The position numbers and the translations under genes are program-made. A DNA stretch of 64,000 bases from Mucilaginibacter phenanthrenivorans (GTDB lineage Bacteria; Bacteroidota; Bacteroidia; Sphingobacteriales; Sphingobacteriaceae), in the NCBI RefSeq assembly GCF_024721155.1, contig NZ_JAHVAP010000001.1:310001-374000 (forward strand), read 5' to 3'. Every line of letters begins with the position of its first letter. Position 1 is the first letter of the stretch. Positions 61,690 through 64,000 of the stretch are shown here, piece after piece. Below the pieces are notes generated by a model. That model did no database searches. It was not told where the DNA came from and was given only the letters and a program-made list of their open reading frames with translations.

Positions 61690-62438
61690 TAATAATCATC
61701 CGTTACCGGTAAATTTTCGAGTACTTCTTTTGCGCTGCGGATATTTTCATTGCGGCTATCCTTTTGAATAATGCCGTCGCGTAATTGTATGGTGCGGCTG
61801 CTGAATGAAGCGATATCAGGCTCATGCGTAACAAAAACGATGGTTTTACCCTGTTTGGAATTTAACTCCTGCATCAGGGCCATAATTTCGTACGACGTAC
61901 GACTATCAAGGTTGCCCGTAGCCTCATCAGCCAGGATCATAACAGGTTCATTCACCAGCGCGCGGGCAATGGCTACACGTTGCTGTTGCCCACCCGATAG
62001 TTGGTTTGGTGTATGATCATGCCGGTCTGCTAGTTTTACCGCTTCTAAAGCGTGGATCGCTCTTTCACGCCGTTCTGCAGCGCTTATTTCCTTGTTATAC
62101 AATAGCGGCAGCTCCACATTTTCAAGCGCGGTGGTACGCGGCAGCAGGTTATAAGCCTGGAAAACAAAGCCTATTTTATGATTGCGTAACTGGGCAAGTT
62201 CATCACGTGATAAACTTTTAATATCCACACCATCCAAAAAATAATTTCCGATGGTAGGTTTATCCAGGCAACCCAAAATATTAAGCAAAGTTGTTTTGCC
62301 CGACCCGCTGCTACCCATAATGGTAACGAACTCGCCAGCATCAACCTCAAAGTTTATACCTCTGAGCGCGTGGACTGTCTCGCTACCCATTATAAACTCG
62401 CGTTTCAGTGCCTTGATTTCTAATATTTTTTTGCTCAT
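61689..62438 (-). CDS. MacB/LolD-type ABC transporter ATP-binding protein
   Basis: A 249-residue ATPase. Walker A is GSSGSGKT, the signature is LSGGQQQRVAIARAL, Walker B is MILADEATGNLD, and the H-loop is FVTHEPD. The segment FVFQAYNLLPRTTALENVELPL is typical of the MacB/LolD branch. It overlaps the adaptor gene by 4 bases and precedes the permease by 94 bases, a gap that holds a tandem octamer repeat. The C-terminal tail after LRDGIIQ is 25 residues longer than a minimal LolD. Confidence 0.94.
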   Translation of the reverse strand: MSKKILEIKALKREFIMGSETVHALRGINFEVDAGEFVTIMGSSGSGKTTLLNILGCLDKPTIGNYFLDGVDIKSLSRDELAQLRNHKIGFVFQAYNLLPRTTALENVELPLLYNKEISAAERRERAIHALEAVKLADRHDHTPNQLSGGQQQRVAIARALVNEPVMILADEATGNLDSRTSYEIMALMQELNSKQGKTIVFVTHEPDIASFSSRTIQLRDGIIQKDSRNENIRSAKEVLENLPVTDDY

Positions 62439-63745
62439 CGGGTACGGCCTCCTCCACCTCCACCGCCACCGCCGCCACCACGGCGTTGCGGTAGGAATGG
62501 ACTTGCACCAGGTGTAGTTGCCGCCCCTGCTTTGCCGGCCGCGCCACCGGTTACACCTGTAATTACCAGGTCGCTTGTAGCAAGGCCCGATAATACCTCA
62601 ACGTGCGTATTGTCGTTTAAGCCGATGGTTATTCGTTTTTGCACCAGCTTTTTGCCCTGCAGTAGCCAAACTGTTGCGTGTTGTTTTGTAATACCTGAAC
62701 TATCATTCCGGCTTTTTGCCGTATGTGATAGCTGGTTTGCGCCTGCATCTCCGCCACTGGCAGCGCTGCCTTTTTTCATTTTCTTGTGTGGTACCTTACC
62801 TATAATTTCGTAATCCTTCGCCAGGGATGAGTCGGGGGTAAAGGCCAATGCCTTTGCGGGGATAAGCATAGCACCGTTTACTTCTTTCGTGTATATGATG
62901 ATATTGGCCGTCATTCCCGGTTTTAGCTTCTCGTCCTTATTTGGCGCATTAATAATTGTCGTATAGGTTACCACGTTTGCCGACACAGACGGATGCAGGC
63001 GGATATCTTCAACTGTGCCCCCGAATGAATCGTTTATAAAGGCATCAACCGTAAACGATGCGCGGTTACCGGCCTTTACATCGCCGATATCTGCTTCATC
63101 TACATTTGCCTCAACCTCCATTTTGGTAATATCCTTAGCGATGATAAATAACGTAGGTGTGCTGAAACTTGCAGCAACCGTTTGTCCGACCGCGATGTTG
63201 CGATTCAGCACCACGCCGTCAATTGGCGAATAAATATCAGCATATGAAAGATTTTTTTGTGCCGAATTTACCTGCGCCTGGGCACTCTTAACATTGGCTT
63301 TGGCAGCATTGTAGGTGTTTAGCGCGCTGTCATAATCTGCCTTGCTGATCGCATCTGTTTTAAATAATAGATTTTGCCTGTCGAAATTGTTTTTTGCAAA
63401 TACCTGTTGACTTTGAGCATTTAGCAGACTTCCCTTATATTGATCGAGGGCGGCCTGCAATAACGTTTTATCAAGCTCGGCTAATAGTTGGCCTTTTTTA
63501 ACTTTCGAGTTAAAATCAACATACAAATATTTGATAATGCCGGAGACCTGGGTACCTACGGTTACTGTATCAACCGGTTCAATTTTACCGGTAGCAGTTA
63601 CGCTTTGGGCAATGTACCCGGTATCTGGCTTTTCGGCCTGTATTACAATAGGTGCATCTTTTTTATGGAGGAACAGGAACCATATCAGCACAACCACTAT
63701 CAGGATAACGGCAATTATTAATATTTTTTTGATAATTGGTTTCAT
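62435..63745 (-). CDS. MacA/HlyD-type periplasmic efflux adaptor
   Basis: A 436-residue membrane-fusion protein. One N-terminal helix (ILIIAVILIVVVLIWFLFLH) anchors it; a lipoyl/barrel-sandwich region begins about residue 48 (VTATGKIEPVDTVTVGTQVSG), a coiled-coil hairpin covers about 95-170 (ALDQYKGSLLNAQSQ, SALNTYNAAKANVKSAQAQV), and beta-barrel domains follow. About residues 325-355 form a low-complexity insert (KKMKKGSAASGGDAG). The last 20 residues are almost only glycine with a final R-T-R, an unusual tail. It links the MacB-type permease with the TolC-like channel coded 12 bases upstream. Confidence 0.92.
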   Translation of the reverse strand: MKPIIKKILIIAVILIVVVLIWFLFLHKKDAPIVIQAEKPDTGYIAQSVTATGKIEPVDTVTVGTQVSGIIKYLYVDFNSKVKKGQLLAELDKTLLQAALDQYKGSLLNAQSQQVFAKNNFDRQNLLFKTDAISKADYDSALNTYNAAKANVKSAQAQVNSAQKNLSYADIYSPIDGVVLNRNIAVGQTVAASFSTPTLFIIAKDITKMEVEANVDEADIGDVKAGNRASFTVDAFINDSFGGTVEDIRLHPSVSANVVTYTTIINAPNKDEKLKPGMTANIIIYTKEVNGAMLIPAKALAFTPDSSLAKDYEIIGKVPHKKMKKGSAASGGDAGANQLSHTAKSRNDSSGITKQHATVWLLQGKKLVQKRITIGLNDNTHVEVLSGLATSDLVITGVTGGAAGKAGAATTPGASPFLPQRRGGGGGGGGGGGRTR

Positions 63746-63757
63746 GGCATCGTTCGG

Positions 63758-64000
63758 TTATAGTTTGATAGGGATCCCTCTGTAAAAGTCATAGATCTTT
63801 AAAGTTAGCAACTCGTTATATTTTGCCTGGATAAAAGCTTGCTGAGCCTGCACGAACAAAGTTTTTTGCAGCAAGAAGTCAACGGTATTGGCTACCCCAA
63901 CTTTTAATTGTTCGCTGGCAATGCGGTAGCTTTCCTTACTGTATTTATATTGTTCAAGCGCAGCATCATATTGGCTCTTTGAATTTTGAACGTTTATAAA
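63758..64000 (-). CDS. TolC-family outer-membrane efflux protein, 3' part only
   Basis: The last 80 codons of a minus-strand gene that continues past the right edge. The visible part reads as coiled-coil helices SYRIASEQLKVGVANTVDFL and then QQAFIQAKYNELLTLKIYDF, ending YRGIPIKL, the typical C-terminal end of Bacteroidetes TolC-like proteins. The stop lies 12 bases before the adaptor start, so the operon order is channel, adaptor, ATPase, permease. The substrate is unknown. Confidence 0.85.
   Translation of the reverse strand, partial: FINVQNSKSQYDAALEQYKYSKESYRIASEQLKVGVANTVDFLLQKTLFVQAQQAFIQAKYNELLTLKIYDFYRGIPIKL

Overview
The window looks like chromosomal DNA of a member of the Bacteroidetes, most likely family Sphingobacteriaceae (Mucilaginibacter/Pedobacter-like). 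The reasons are paired SusC/SusD outer-membrane systems, lipoprotein signals ending in S-C-K/N-K, promoters of the Bacteroidetes form TTTG-N19-21-TAnnTTTG, LytTR/LytS two-component genes, fused ABC permease/M1-like peptidase proteins, and little Shine-Dalgarno signal before genes. The genus is an inference from general family resemblance, not from a database search.

Bases 1-15061 (plus strand) form an alpha-mannan utilisation locus. It runs: a 5'-truncated class I mannose-6-phosphate isomerase, a sugar-porter MFS permease, SusC, SusD, a SusE-like lipoprotein, a GH76 lipoprotein, a GH92 alpha-mannosidase, a non-lipidated GH76, and a second GH76 lipoprotein. Surface endo-mannanases would cut the polymer, SusCD would import fragments, periplasmic GH76/GH92 would trim them to mannose, the MFS protein would carry mannose inward, and the isomerase would pass mannose-6-phosphate to glycolysis. 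No sugar kinase or local regulator is visible; they may lie upstream of the window.

Bases 15234-22613 form a self-contained ABC-transporter operon. A well-formed promoter is covered by an AGTGTA-N12-TACACT palindrome, followed by an ATPase, a membrane protein, a YtrA-type GntR regulator, a membrane-anchored GIN-like protein, a second ATPase, and a 1213-residue permease fused to an M1-peptidase-like domain whose zinc-binding residues are replaced by glutamines. Bases 22942-29569 hold a second SusC/SusD pair without glycosidases, a terminator, and an S9 peptidase.

Bases 29613-42868 are mostly minus strand: a zinc phospholipase C-like protein, small exported proteins, a sterol-desaturase-family membrane oxygenase, a LytTR regulator with its LytS-type kinase, a Gly/Tyr-rich secreted protein, a MazG-like pyrophosphohydrolase (plus strand), an HGSNAT-like membrane acyltransferase, an orphan sigma-54 activator, the RNase P RNA gene rnpB, and an overlapping cytochrome c / SCO / lipoprotein set beside a DinB protein.

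Bases 43162-64000 are largely housekeeping: GH1 beta-glucosidase, a lipoprotein TPR sensor kinase, glutaryl-CoA dehydrogenase, folB, a GlcD-type oxidase, MgtC, a thioesterase, Hsp20, YajQ, ppk1-ppx, ubiX, mtaB, lgt, GtrA, an inositol monophosphatase, and a MacA-MacB-TolC-type efflux operon that runs off the right edge. The spacers of this half repeatedly contain palindromic or short-word repeats that I did not see in the first 30 kb. I found no tRNA, CRISPR array, insertion sequence or phage gene.
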